64,000 nucleotides of DNA, taken from positions 1 to 64,000 of the forward strand of contig NZ_QRZF01000019.1 in NCBI RefSeq assembly GCF_003464595.1, read 5' to 3'. How positions within the stretch are numbered: position 1 is the stretch's first letter; each line of letters opens with the position of its first letter. A model generated the notes under the pieces. That model had not been told where the DNA came from. It saw only the letters and a program-made list of their open reading frames with translations, and made no database searches. Both the position numbers and the translations under genes were made by a program. Source of the stretch: Bacteroides intestinalis. GTDB taxonomy: Bacteria; Bacteroidota; Bacteroidia; Bacteroidales; Bacteroidaceae. Below are positions 36,422 to 44,386 of this stretch, piece after piece.

Positions 36422-37354
36422 CTATTGTACGGGACTGAAGAAACGTTTCCAGCGATACCCTCCGAACAGCCCGGTTTCGCTCTCCTTAGAAAACCAGATG
36501 AGCGAGGCTTTGCCGATAATATGATCTTTAGGGACAAAACCAAACAGACGGGAATCAGAGAGATTGATGGAGTTATTAGCACTTACCCAGTAATAATCCT
36601 TGGTAAAGTAGCAATGTTGCACAGGTTTACCTTCTATATATAAGGTATCGTTTTTAATCTCAGCTTGTTTTTTTTCATGCAGCACCAAGGTATTGCGTAG
36701 CAGAGTCCGGTTCCACGGATATACACGTACAGCTTTTCCCTTACCGGGAACAATCAGCGGACGTAAGGCCTCTATGGAGTCTTTCTTATCCAGTAGTTTT
36801 ATCCAGCAGTTTCCGTTCATGGCTTGTTCCAGCAGATAATATTCGTAACGGCTGAAACTACGTACATTCTTTATGCTATCCTGTCCCATCAGGCGATTAT
36901 CGCATATAGAAAGGAGAGTGAGTAATGAATCAAGCTGCTTCTCCTTTTTCCGGGGATAGTCGTACAGAAACTTTTGGTCGGGAGCGTTCTTTTCCGATGG
37001 GATGACGGAAAACAGGGAATCTATCAGTAACGTATCTCCCGGCACACCAATACAACGGCTGATGAATACCTCGCGTCGGGAAATGACAGACTCTGAAAGA
37101 TTAGCCGGATTGTTGAAGACGATAATGTCTTCCTTTTCTACGGGACTGTCTCCCCAGCGATGATAATTCCACAACGCCATGAGGGGAAGGCGCAGCCCAT
37201 AGCTCCATTTATTTACCAGGATACGTTCTCCCTGAAACAGGGAGTTCTCCATACCCGATGAGGGAATAAGGTAGGAAGTCATAACGCAACCCCGGAGTAA
37301 CACTACAACGAGTATTATTCCGATGATTGCTCCCGTTATCTTCCATGCTTTCAT
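36422..37354 (-). CDS. signal peptidase I paralogue lacking the conserved catalytic Lys
   Basis: Start at 37354 gives MKAWKITGAIIGIILVVVLL, a single membrane anchor, and 310 residues; the ATG at 37405 adds 17 residues of no clear role. S26 features: LIPSSGMENSL (the Ser nucleophile box, aligned with IPSSSLEKSL of the larger neighbour), FNNPANLSES, RCIGVPGDTLLID, and a C-terminal WVSANNSINLSDSRLFGFVP. In signal peptidase I the general base is Lys in a (V/I)KR(C/V)(V/I)GxPGD motif. Here the motif reads ISRCIGVPGD, with Ser (codon AGC) in place of Lys. Either the protein is inactive, works with the neighbouring enzyme, or uses another base. It follows the active-looking copy on the same strand. 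Confidence 0.85.
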   Translation of the reverse strand: MKAWKITGAIIGIILVVVLLRGCVMTSYLIPSSGMENSLFQGERILVNKWSYGLRLPLMALWNYHRWGDSPVEKEDIIVFNNPANLSESVISRREVFISRCIGVPGDTLLIDSLFSVIPSEKNAPDQKFLYDYPRKKEKQLDSLLTLLSICDNRLMGQDSIKNVRSFSRYEYYLLEQAMNGNCWIKLLDKKDSIEALRPLIVPGKGKAVRVYPWNRTLLRNTLVLHEKKQAEIKNDTLYIEGKPVQHCYFTKDYYWVSANNSINLSDSRLFGFVPKDHIIGKASLIWFSKESETGLFGGYRWKRFFSPVQ

Positions 37355-37367
37355 ATCGAAATTAATA

Positions 37368-37430
37368 ATTAAAGAATTAAAAAATGAAAGTGTATCCCAT
37401 TTCATTCTTTAATTCTTTCATTCTTTAATT
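37368..37430. repeat. intergenic direct and inverted repeats between the signal peptidase genes
   Basis: TTTCATTCTTTAATT occurs twice directly (37400-37414 and 37416-37430), and its near-complement AATTAAAGAATTAAAAAATGAAA runs through 37368-37390. The AT-rich hairpin could form in the transcript between the two genes. The region looks like a slipped or locally duplicated spacer. Confidence 0.65.
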
Positions 37431-37435
37431 TGGCA

Positions 37436-38908
37436 TCATTTTACCCACTTAAATATTCGGTTCCAACGGATTTTACCGTCAAACCAGCCGCGATCCTTAT
37501 CGAGTGACAGCCAAACTACAATCGGCTTGCCTACGACATGATCTTCCGGAACGAATCCCCAGGAACGGGCATCGGCAGAGTTGTGGCGATTATCACCCAT
37601 CATCCAGTAATAGTCCATCTTGAAGGTATATTCGTCTGTCTTTTTACCGTTGATGTAGATACCATCCTCTTTTACTTCCAGCGTATTGCCTTCATATGCT
37701 CTGATAGGACGTTCGTAGATAGGCAGATTATCCTCGGTCAGTTTGATGGTAGCACCTTTCTTCGGTATCCAGATTGGGCCGTAGTTATTGCGATCCCACT
37801 TTGTATAGAGGTTCAACGGATACATTTGACCGGTGAACATTTCCGGTTCCATGACGATGCGGCTGATCAGTTTCTTATTACCCGATAGCGTTTCAAGCAT
37901 TTTCTTTGTCAGTGGCAGATCGTAGGTAGGAGCCAGGCGCCCTTGTGCATCACGGTGGGTTAATCCCATCTCCATTAACAGGCTTTCGTTAGTGACCATT
38001 GCCTGATCGTCCTTGCTGATGCCCAGTTCGCGGAACATATCTTCTGTGATGTACGGGCCTGTGGTCTGTACCAGATAGTTGAGCTGCATGTCTTCCGGAT
38101 TTTCAAGAGGCTTCCCGTCGATATAGACTTGGGCATCCCTGATTTCAAGTGTATCTCCCGGTAATCCGACGCAACGCTTTACATAGTTCTCGCGGCGGTC
38201 TACAGGGCGGACAACAACGTCACCATACATTTTAGGATTGGAAAGTATCAGGTTCCTTCCGGCATTGTAGTACAAATCGTAAACGGCACGTTGTTGCTTA
38301 CGCGTCAGACTGTCCATATTTACGGGATTCGGATACATCCGCTGCCCTTCGTTGTAGGCAAGGGAATAGAAGTCCGTTTGCTGATAGTTGGTTGCTACGG
38401 TATCTCCCGCAGGGAAGTTGAATACTACGATATCATTCCGCTTCACTTTGCCCAGACCCGGAACACGTTTGTAGTCCCATTGGGGCCACTCAATGTACGA
38501 TTTGGTATTTACCAGTGGCAGGGTGTGCTGAGCCAGCGGCATGGACAATGGCGTATTGGGTACGCGCGGACCGTAGCTTAATTTGCTGACGTAGAGGTAA
38601 TCGCCTACCAACAATGATTTCTCCAGTGAAGAAGAAGGTATCTGATAATTCTGGAATACGTAGATATTGACGAAGTAAACAGCTACCAGTGCAAACACGA
38701 TAGCGTCTACCCAACTCATGATGTTGCGTACAGCCGGATTCTTAGACTTCTTCCAGAAGCCCCAGGGGATTTTTTTGCTGATGTAAATGTCGAAGATGAA
38801 GGGTAGGACAATCAGTCCCAACCAGCTTTTTACCCATACCAGAAAGGCGAGGTAAAGCACGGTGATGATTGCAAATTTAATCCATTGGGCGCGAGTTGCT
38901 TTTCTCAT
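37436..38908 (-). CDS. lepB: signal peptidase I
   Basis: Start at 38908 (MRKATRAQWIKFAII), giving 490 residues; an upstream ATG at 38962 lies in repeat-rich spacer. It cleaves signal peptides from exported proteins at the inner membrane. Two hydrophobic segments near the N-terminus anchor it. The Ser nucleophile sits in QIPSSSLEKSLLVGDYL (about 105-120), the catalytic Lys in ENYVKRCVGLPGDTLEI (about 245), and the C-terminal box is MMGDNRHNSADARSWGFVP. The insert of about 100 residues between the Ser and Lys boxes, and a second before the C-terminal box, are usual for Bacteroidetes LepB and explain the large size. It lies between dapB and the shorter paralogue on the same strand. Confidence 0.92.
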   Translation of the reverse strand: MRKATRAQWIKFAIITVLYLAFLVWVKSWLGLIVLPFIFDIYISKKIPWGFWKKSKNPAVRNIMSWVDAIVFALVAVYFVNIYVFQNYQIPSSSLEKSLLVGDYLYVSKLSYGPRVPNTPLSMPLAQHTLPLVNTKSYIEWPQWDYKRVPGLGKVKRNDIVVFNFPAGDTVATNYQQTDFYSLAYNEGQRMYPNPVNMDSLTRKQQRAVYDLYYNAGRNLILSNPKMYGDVVVRPVDRRENYVKRCVGLPGDTLEIRDAQVYIDGKPLENPEDMQLNYLVQTTGPYITEDMFRELGISKDDQAMVTNESLLMEMGLTHRDAQGRLAPTYDLPLTKKMLETLSGNKKLISRIVMEPEMFTGQMYPLNLYTKWDRNNYGPIWIPKKGATIKLTEDNLPIYERPIRAYEGNTLEVKEDGIYINGKKTDEYTFKMDYYWMMGDNRHNSADARSWGFVPEDHVVGKPIVVWLSLDKDRGWFDGKIRWNRIFKWVK

Positions 38909-38925
38909 AATATATTTTTTTAGTT

Positions 38926-38999
38926 GACGAGGGAACAAGTTAACGAGTTGACAGGAGGGCAACTCCCTTGTGTCTTGTCACCTTGTTTCCTTGTATCTT
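38926..38999. repeat. spacer of short inverted repeats between dapB and lepB
   Basis: The spacer is built from CAAG/CTTG-rich words: GGGAACAAGTTAACGAGTTG on one side and CTTGTCACCTTGTTTCC on the other, which can pair. It has no coding potential and lies between the dapB stop (39000) and the lepB start. Possibly a transcript hairpin. Confidence 0.45.
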
Positions 39000-39764
39000 T
39001 TAGTCTTTTAAAAAAGGGAACAAGTCGCTCATTCCCAGATAACCTTCTTTATTGGCAGTAAATTCGGCAGCAAGTACGGCACCCAGCGCAAAACCTTTGC
39101 GGTTCTTGGCATCGTGCGTAAGGATAATGCTGTCAGCTTCCGATTCGTAGCGGATTACATGGATACCCGGCACTTCCCCTTCGCGGATAGAGCTGACGAG
39201 GAGTTCATTGGCCGCACATTTGGTAGAACCTGAAACGGTTCCATCCGGTGCCTGCATGGTTCCTTTCACCCAGCGTTCTTTACGGTCGAGGTTTTCCAGA
39301 ATTTCTTCGGCAAGCGTGATAGCCGTACCGCTTGGAGCATCCAGTTTGTGGATATGGTGTGTCTCACTCATCGTCACATCGTAAGCCGGGAACTGGTTCA
39401 TTATTTTTGCCAGATATTTATTCACGGCAGAAAAAATGGTGACGCCCAGACTGAAGTTAGACGCCCAGAATAGCGTTTTACCTCTTTTGGTACAAAGCTC
39501 TTTGATTTCATCGCCATGTTCGTTCATCCAACCCGTACTGCCGGAAACTAACTTCACACCGGCTTCGAAAGCCTTTATATAATTATTGTAGGCTACCATG
39601 GGGTTGGTGAATTCTATGGCAACATCAGCGCTCTTGAAAGCATCCGATTTAAAATCTTCCTGGTTATCTACATCGATGATGCTGACAATCTCGTGTCCGC
39701 GACTGAGGGCAATCTTCTCGATTTCCTTACCCATTCTTCCGTAACCGATTAATGCTATTTTCAT
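39000..39764 (-). CDS. dapB: 4-hydroxy-tetrahydrodipicolinate reductase DapB
   Basis: A 254-residue NAD(P)H-dependent enzyme of the lysine and diaminopimelate pathway, converting 4-hydroxy-tetrahydrodipicolinate to tetrahydrodipicolinate (EC 1.17.1.8). The Rossmann motif GYGRMGKEI is at residues 7-15, a nucleotide-ribose-contacting Asp follows in SIIDVDNQ, and the catalytic signature is SETHHIHKLDAPSGTA with the His-His pair and Lys. Length matches the Bacteroidetes form. It heads the cluster dapB-lepB-lepB paralogue-wbqC on the minus strand. A perfect -7 box lies at 39809-39816. Confidence 0.95.
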   Translation of the reverse strand: MKIALIGYGRMGKEIEKIALSRGHEIVSIIDVDNQEDFKSDAFKSADVAIEFTNPMVAYNNYIKAFEAGVKLVSGSTGWMNEHGDEIKELCTKRGKTLFWASNFSLGVTIFSAVNKYLAKIMNQFPAYDVTMSETHHIHKLDAPSGTAITLAEEILENLDRKERWVKGTMQAPDGTVSGSTKCAANELLVSSIREGEVPGIHVIRYESEADSIILTHDAKNRKGFALGAVLAAEFTANKEGYLGMSDLFPFLKD

Positions 39765-39808
39765 TCTTTCTTCTGTTTTAATTCACTTTATCAACATTTT
39801 ATAGGTCG

Positions 39809-39834
39809 CAAAGGTAATGTTTTTCTTACATTTG
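39809..39834. promoter_or_regulatory. divergent -7 boxes of dapB and the DUF2851 gene
   Basis: Minus-strand TACCTTTG (39809-39816) for dapB, 45 bases before its start, and plus-strand TACATTTG (39827-39834), 27 bases before the start at 39861. Both match TAnnTTTG. Only 10 bases separate them, so the two promoters would interfere physically. Confidence 0.7.
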
Positions 39835-39860
39835 CGGGCAATATTAACTTCTTGTTAACA

Positions 39861-41135
39861 ATGGAACTACTATTGCATTACGTCTGGAAGCATAAAATCT
39901 TTCCTTTGAAGATGCTTCGGACGACTACCGGCAAGCCGGTTGAGGTGATAGATGCCGGACTACCGAACACAAATGCAGGCCCCGACTTCTTTAATGCCAA
40001 ACTGAAAATAGACGGTACCCTCTGGGTGGGAAACGTTGAAGTGCACACTGTTGCCTCCGACTGGATGCGGCATGGGCACGATAAAGATGTTGCTTATGAT
40101 AACGTGATCCTGCATGTAGCGGAGACCGTAGATTGCGAAGTGTTTCGTGCGAACGGTGCACCGGTACCCCAGTTGCAGCTTTTTTGCCCCGAGTCCATCC
40201 GTCGGCACTATGCCGAGCTGAACCATGCGGAGATTTATCCTCCTTGCTATTCCATATTATCTTCTCTTCCGAAACTCATTGTTCATTCCTGGCTTTCTGC
40301 TTTGCAGGTGGAGCGCTTTGAACAGAAGGCCCGTGCTATTGTTGCCCGATTGGAACATTGCAATAATCATTGGGAAGATGTATTCTTCATTACCTTGTCC
40401 CGTAACTTTGGTTTCGGGCTGAATGGGGATGCTTTTGAGACATGGGCCAATCATTTGCCTTTCCGGGCGATAGGTAAGCACCGCGACAATCTCTTTCAGG
40501 TGGAAGCTTTCTTCTTCGGACAAGCCGGGTTGCTGGATGAGGAATTGCCGGATGCGGATGAATATTACCGGAAGTTACAGAAAGAGTTCCGCTATTTGCA
40601 GCATAAGTTTGAATTATCGGCTCCAATGCCTGCCACTCAATGGCGTTTTCTCCGTTTGCGTCCCGGCAATTTTCCCCATGTCCGGCTGGCACAGTTGGCA
40701 AACTTGTATTATAAGGAGCGCTCGCTCTTCTCCCGCATCATGGAAGCGGAAACGCTGGAAGCTGTCCAGAAACTACTGACTATTAGTACCTCCCCGTATT
40801 GGGAAGAGCATTTCAATTTCCGGAAAGTCTCTTCCTCCCGTGAAAAGCAAGTGGGGAAGAATGCTCAGAGCCTGATTGCCATTAACACTGTTATTCCTTT
40901 CTTATACGCCTATGGCCTGCATAAAGCAGACGGAGCACTCTGCGAGCGTGCCACCCGTTTTCTTGAGAGCCTGAAGGCAGAAGATAATCACATCATTCGC
41001 CATTGGAGTGGGGCAGGGCTACCTGTATCTACTGCTGCTGATTCGCAGGCTTTGTTGCAACTTCAGAAAGAGTATTGCGATAGGAAAGACTGCCTGCGCT
41101 GTCGTTTCGGCTTTGAGTATCTGAGGCAGAAATAA
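39861..41135 (+). CDS. DUF2851 family protein
   Basis: ATG at 39861 (MELLLHYVWKHKIFPLKML) gives 424 residues; a TTG nine bases upstream is unlikely. The N-terminal third (GLPNTNAGPDFFNAKLKIDG, WVGNVEVHTVASDW, HAEIYPPCYS) is the signature of DUF2851, widespread in Bacteroidetes with no known function. The C-terminus has four Cys (KEYCDRKDCLRCRFGFEYL), a likely metal-binding cluster. No signal peptide, so probably cytoplasmic. It is divergent from dapB and apparently monocistronic. Confidence 0.88.
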   Translation: MELLLHYVWKHKIFPLKMLRTTTGKPVEVIDAGLPNTNAGPDFFNAKLKIDGTLWVGNVEVHTVASDWMRHGHDKDVAYDNVILHVAETVDCEVFRANGAPVPQLQLFCPESIRRHYAELNHAEIYPPCYSILSSLPKLIVHSWLSALQVERFEQKARAIVARLEHCNNHWEDVFFITLSRNFGFGLNGDAFETWANHLPFRAIGKHRDNLFQVEAFFFGQAGLLDEELPDADEYYRKLQKEFRYLQHKFELSAPMPATQWRFLRLRPGNFPHVRLAQLANLYYKERSLFSRIMEAETLEAVQKLLTISTSPYWEEHFNFRKVSSSREKQVGKNAQSLIAINTVIPFLYAYGLHKADGALCERATRFLESLKAEDNHIIRHWSGAGLPVSTAADSQALLQLQKEYCDRKDCLRCRFGFEYLRQK

Positions 41136-41208
41136 GAAGGTTCTGTTCTTTCAGTTCTTGCCGGAGTTCCTTGTTCATCGGTATTCCGGCTGAAATTATT
41201 TTTCCCTT

Positions 41209-41847
41209 TCACCGCTTCACCTCCGCATCTCGCGACATACCATAAAATCCCGGCATGGGACGGTAGATGGGTTGCGTACGTCGCCCTACGTTCGTCAGTT
41301 TACCTTCCTCCTGCAGCCGTTTTAAATGTCCGTTGGCGGTAGTGCGTGCCATACTGCACAGATTTTGGAAATCGTAGCGAATCAGTACGTCGTGCTCGGT
41401 GAAGTACTCTTTCAGGCGCATATCTATCTCCACTTCCGAGAGGCGTTGGGAGTGGCGGGTATATTTGCTCCGGGTGGTCGTGATGCCCGTCAGCGCACTT
41501 TTCAGATTGACGTCAGGACGGAAACTGATACTCTTTAACCGTACTTTCAGATGCTTGTTCGGTGTGCTACGGGTTACTTTCTGCGTAGCTTCCAGTGTTG
41601 GGGAGAAATACCCCAGACCTTCAATGTGTACCTCACGGCCTTCGCGCAACTCCTCACCACAAATCTGCGTCAGGCAATCTATCGCGTTCATCACATCGCC
41701 CGTCGTGAGCGAACTGCGGGCATGCACGCGGGCATACAATTGTTTCATTGTGACTTTTCCGTTAAGCAACGGGCGGGGATGCAATCCCCTTTCTTCCGGA
41801 TCACCCTCAGCATTGGGGTTCTCATACCAATCATATACTATTGACAT
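41209..41847 (-). CDS. HU-family DNA-binding protein with C-terminal winged-helix-like region
   Basis: A 212-residue protein. Residues 1-125 match the HU/HIG-type fold of Bacteroidales: MSIVYDWYENPNAEGD, an arm region, SSLTTGDVMNAIDCLTQI, LREGREVHIEGLGYFSPTLE and the basic FRPDVNLKSAL tail. Residues 135-205 add a helix-turn-helix-like segment (DFQNLCSMARTTANGHLKRL, then EEGKLTNVGRRTQPIYRP), unlike short HU proteins. It probably binds and bends DNA, and may regulate itself and the divergent VirE-like gene. The 342-base divergent region holds a four-unit 22-bp array. Minus-strand -7 candidates are TATCTTTG at 42014-42021 (perfect) and CACCTTTG at 41892-41899 (7 of 8). Confidence 0.8.
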   Translation of the reverse strand: MSIVYDWYENPNAEGDPEERGLHPRPLLNGKVTMKQLYARVHARSSLTTGDVMNAIDCLTQICGEELREGREVHIEGLGYFSPTLEATQKVTRSTPNKHLKVRLKSISFRPDVNLKSALTGITTTRSKYTRHSQRLSEVEIDMRLKEYFTEHDVLIRYDFQNLCSMARTTANGHLKRLQEEGKLTNVGRRTQPIYRPMPGFYGMSRDAEVKR

Positions 41848-41891
41848 AAATCTTATCTCTTTATGCGGTTAATATCCTTACTTTATTGTGC

Positions 41892-41899
41892 CAAAGGTG
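41892..41899 (-). promoter_or_regulatory. candidate proximal -7 box of the HU-like gene
   Basis: Minus-strand CACCTTTG, 7 of 8 matches to TAnnTTTG, 44 bases before the start codon. The 22-bp array begins 12 bases further upstream, as in the uxuA promoter. Confidence 0.4.
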
Positions 41900-41911
41900 C
41901 TCGTTTATAAA

Positions 41912-41999
41912 TGAACCACTCCGGTTGGCAGATCGAATAATTCCAGTCACTCAATCGAATAACTCCAGTCAGTAGAACGAATGACTTTGGTCGGTCATT
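41912..41999. repeat. four tandem 22-bp repeats between divergent HU-like and VirE-like genes
   Basis: Units start at 41912, 41934, 41956 and 41978, exactly 22 bases apart. Units 2 and 3 share CGAATAAYTCCAGTCA; unit 4 reads CGAATGACTTTGGTCGG and unit 1 TGAACCACTCCGGTTGG. Each has a short half-palindrome with a 2-nt centre (ACT-CC-AGT type). The array is enclosed by an inverted repeat, TTTATAAATGAACC (41904-41917) and GGTCATTTATAAA (41993-42005). Candidate operator or iteron-like element. Confidence 0.8.
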
Positions 42000-42013
42000 T
42001 ATAAAGAAGTATG

Positions 42014-42021
42014 CAAAGATA
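42014..42021 (-). promoter_or_regulatory. candidate distal -7 box of the HU-like gene
   Basis: Minus-strand TATCTTTG, an exact TAnnTTTG box. If used, the whole 22-bp array would be in the 5' leader of the HU-like transcript. Confidence 0.45.
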
Positions 42022-42053
42022 CATAAATAAGTGGGTTACGCGTATAAAAGCCC

Positions 42054-42061
42054 TATCTTTT
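42054..42061 (+). promoter_or_regulatory. candidate -7 box of the VirE-like gene
   Basis: Plus-strand TATCTTTT, 7 of 8 matches to TAnnTTTG, about 130 bases upstream of the start at 42190 and 55 bases downstream of the 22-bp array. Confidence 0.35.
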
Positions 42062-42189
42062 TCTGCAAGCGTTTTTATGATAAAAATAATAGGGAAAAGC
42101 TTGCAAAACCCCTATTCCGCATAGTAACTTCGTAGCATCGAGCTCGACAAACCGATACCATTAACCATTAAAAGAAAACAAAAAACATC

Positions 42190-43527
42190 ATGAAGAAGAA
42201 TCGAATGACATTGCAACAGCACCGACTTTTGCGCGAGGCAAGCCAACTACTGACTTTTGCGGAAAAGCTGAAAGCGACAAAACCGGAAACAAAACTTAAA
42301 ATATCGAAGAATGCCGCTAATGCGACTTTGCTCCTGACCCGCAATGTAAAGGAATTCCTGACAACCCGTTACGACTTTCGCTACAACCTACTGACGGATG
42401 AGACCGAGTTTCGCCCTGCCGGACAACGTACCACTCCTTTCATTCCTATCGGTAAGCGGGAACTGAATGCTTTATGCATTGAAGCGCATGACGAAGGTAT
42501 TCCTTGTTGGGACAAGGACCTGAGCCGTTATGTCTATTCCTCTTACATCGCCTCTTATCACCCTTTTCACCTCTACATGGAAGAGCTGCCCGCCTGGGAC
42601 GGACACGACCGGCTGACTGCGCTTGCCCAACGCGTTTCTTGTCGTCCGTTGTGGGTGCAAGGCTTCCACACATGGATGCTGGGGCTTGCTTCGCAATGGA
42701 TGGATCAGTCCGGACTGCATGCCAACAGTGTAGCGCCTATTCTTGTCAGCCGGGAACAGGGGCGCCGGAAGAGTACCTTTTGCCGCTCACTGATGCCTGA
42801 CGTGCTGATGCGTTACTACACCGACAACCTGAAACTCACCTCGCAGGGACAAGCCGAACGGCTATTGGCGGAAATGGGACTGCTGAATATGGATGAATTT
42901 GATAAATACGCCGAAAACAAGATGCCGTTGCTGAAGAACCTGATGCAGATGTCCACCCTCAACATCCGCAAGGCCTATCAGCAGAATTTCCGGCAACTAC
43001 CTCGCGTAGCCTCATTTATCGGTACAAGCAACCGCTTTGACCTGCTCACCGATCCGACGGGCAGCCGCCGTTTCTTCTGCGTGGAAGTGAAGCACGATAT
43101 CGACTGCACCCACATAGAGCATGACCAGATTTTTGCCCAACTGAAAGCTGAACTGTCTGCCGGACGGCGTAACTGGTTCACCAAGAAAGAAGAGGAAGAA
43201 TTGCAAAGGTACAATGAAAAGTTCTATCGTACCAGTCTTGTTGAAGAGGTACTCGCTTCCCGGTTCCGCACCCCGCTTGCCCATGAAAAGAGCCTTGACT
43301 TGACCGCCGCCGACATTTTCAGCGAATTGCAAACGGCCAACCCTGCCGCCATGCGAGGCAGTAACCCCATGCGCTTCGGGCAAGTATTGCTTCGGGCAGG
43401 ACTGAAAAGGAGACATACGGAATACGGCAATGTGTATGAGGTGGTGAGAAGACTGGAAGTTTCAGCCGGAAAGCCGATGGATAGGGAGACTCAGGGAGGG
43501 CTGAAAGAACTGCAAGAAGAGAAATAG
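42190..43527 (+). CDS. VirE/VapE-like ATPase (DUF3874-type)
   Basis: A 445-residue protein of the VirE/VapE superfamily-3-helicase-like group, found in phage and mobile-element replication modules. Residues 120-145 (HPFHLYMEELPAWDGHDRL) are the typical entry to the ATPase domain. Walker A is variant, SREQGRRKSTF (188-198), keeping Lys-Ser. Walker B is LLNMDEFDKY (231-240), a sensor-1-like FIGTSNR lies at 276-282 and an Arg finger in GSRRFF near 291. A C-terminal helical region (GSNPMRFGQVLLRAGLKRRH) resembles the DUF3874 tail. The N-terminal primase-like domain of full VapE proteins is missing. Probably replication-related and domesticated from a mobile element; it stands next to an HU-like gene with no integrase or phage genes nearby. 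Confidence 0.8.
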   Translation: MKKNRMTLQQHRLLREASQLLTFAEKLKATKPETKLKISKNAANATLLLTRNVKEFLTTRYDFRYNLLTDETEFRPAGQRTTPFIPIGKRELNALCIEAHDEGIPCWDKDLSRYVYSSYIASYHPFHLYMEELPAWDGHDRLTALAQRVSCRPLWVQGFHTWMLGLASQWMDQSGLHANSVAPILVSREQGRRKSTFCRSLMPDVLMRYYTDNLKLTSQGQAERLLAEMGLLNMDEFDKYAENKMPLLKNLMQMSTLNIRKAYQQNFRQLPRVASFIGTSNRFDLLTDPTGSRRFFCVEVKHDIDCTHIEHDQIFAQLKAELSAGRRNWFTKKEEEELQRYNEKFYRTSLVEEVLASRFRTPLAHEKSLDLTAADIFSELQTANPAAMRGSNPMRFGQVLLRAGLKRRHTEYGNVYEVVRRLEVSAGKPMDRETQGGLKELQEEK

Positions 43528-43574
43528 GTTGTGGAAAGGTAATACACGAATAGGTATTTATGCTTGATGAAGAT

Positions 43575-43632
43575 GTTTTTCTATTTTCAAGAGGAACATA
43601 GCTGACTATGTAACGATTGAAAATAGAAAAAC
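43575..43632. repeat. long hairpin, copy 1
   Basis: GTTTTTCTATTTTCAA (43575-43590) is the exact complement of 43617-43632, with an inner pair ACATAG/CTATGT around a 4-base loop. It lies about 140 bases past the end of small secreted protein A (minus strand) and 47 past the VirE-like stop. The same hairpin recurs at 44372-44434 after copy B. It could be the 3' terminator of the operon, although strong T-runs lie inside the stem. Confidence 0.7.
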
Positions 43633-43770
43633 AACTCAAAAGTGTCTTGTTATTCCTAAAACTATAGGTATATTTGCTTATATACCGACCAAATGTTATT
43701 GTTTGCTATTCATTTTATATACAAAGTCATTGCTATCTACTTTTTTAGTGGACAGCAATGATATAAATTT

Positions 43771-44292
43771 TCAATCAAATCCTAATCCTTTCCAATAACG
43801 GAACTTGTCTCCTCTAGTGGTTTCTCCATTGCTGAAGAACAATATAAATTCCATATCTTCTATAATGAAATCACGAAGATATCCCCTTATGGCTCTATTT
43901 TGATCTACTCTGTTTTTAAATTCGTATTCTGCAATCCCAGCACTCTTTGGGTATGGTTCATAAAATTTGATAAAACAACAATATATTGGGACTTTTTTTA
44001 TAAGATGGAACTTGTCATCTCCCAAATATGATATTTTTATACCTCGTACTTCCCTAGGGTATGGGAAATTATCCTTACTAGACCTTCCTATATAATAGAA
44101 TTTTAATTCAAAATCATCTGCAAATATTCCGAACGGTTTGTTAATGTACTTTTCAATATTCTTCCCTGTAAAATTTGTTTTTATATATTCGAGCGTATCA
44201 TTATTACATTCTTGCAAGGATATATATCCGTCTTGTGCAAAAGCGGATATGGATGCCACCAATAGTGACCAAATTAGAATTAAATTTTTCAT
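43771..44292 (-). CDS. small secreted protein A, putative immunity-type partner
   Basis: A 173-residue protein with a clean signal peptide (MKNLILIWSLLVASISAFAQ), so periplasmic or outer-membrane-associated. Not a recognised family. Mature sequence shows LQECNNDTLEYIKTNFTGKN, then INKPFGIFADDFELKF, PIYCCFIKFYEPYP, and a C-terminal IEDMEFILFFSNGET ending in WKGLGFD. It is a close paralogue of the neighbouring 171-residue protein B: signal peptides nearly identical, and the same Cys, Phe-Ala-Asp-Asp and C-terminal FILxFSNG motifs, with divergence concentrated in the middle. It lies downstream of the Cys-rich JAMM lipoprotein on the same strand. Small, secreted, duplicated and variable proteins after a protease-like gene suggest immunity proteins; there is no direct proof. 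Confidence 0.65.
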   Translation of the reverse strand: MKNLILIWSLLVASISAFAQDGYISLQECNNDTLEYIKTNFTGKNIEKYINKPFGIFADDFELKFYYIGRSSKDNFPYPREVRGIKISYLGDDKFHLIKKVPIYCCFIKFYEPYPKSAGIAEYEFKNRVDQNRAIRGYLRDFIIEDMEFILFFSNGETTRGDKFRYWKGLGFD

Positions 44293-44299
44293 AAGTTTG

Positions 44300-44386
44300 T
44301 TATTTACAGTTATACGGTATTAAAATCCTGTTTGGATTTTGCTTAGTTTCAATATGCGGACTCTTTTTGAGGTTGTTTTTCTGTTT
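44300..44386 (-). pseudogene. remnant of the C-terminus of a second JAMM-lipoprotein gene (orphan tip)
   Basis: Directly upstream of protein A, the minus strand has an open stretch ending in codons for RILIPYNCK and a TAA, seven bases before the protein A start. The complete JAMM lipoprotein ends in RIIPYNCK at the same distance from protein B. About 30 bases around the stop and spacer are nearly identical. The rest of this reading frame (through SPHIETKQNPN) is open only to 44386. It has no start or domain, so it is a leftover of a duplicated toxin-end plus partner cassette. Confidence 0.6.
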
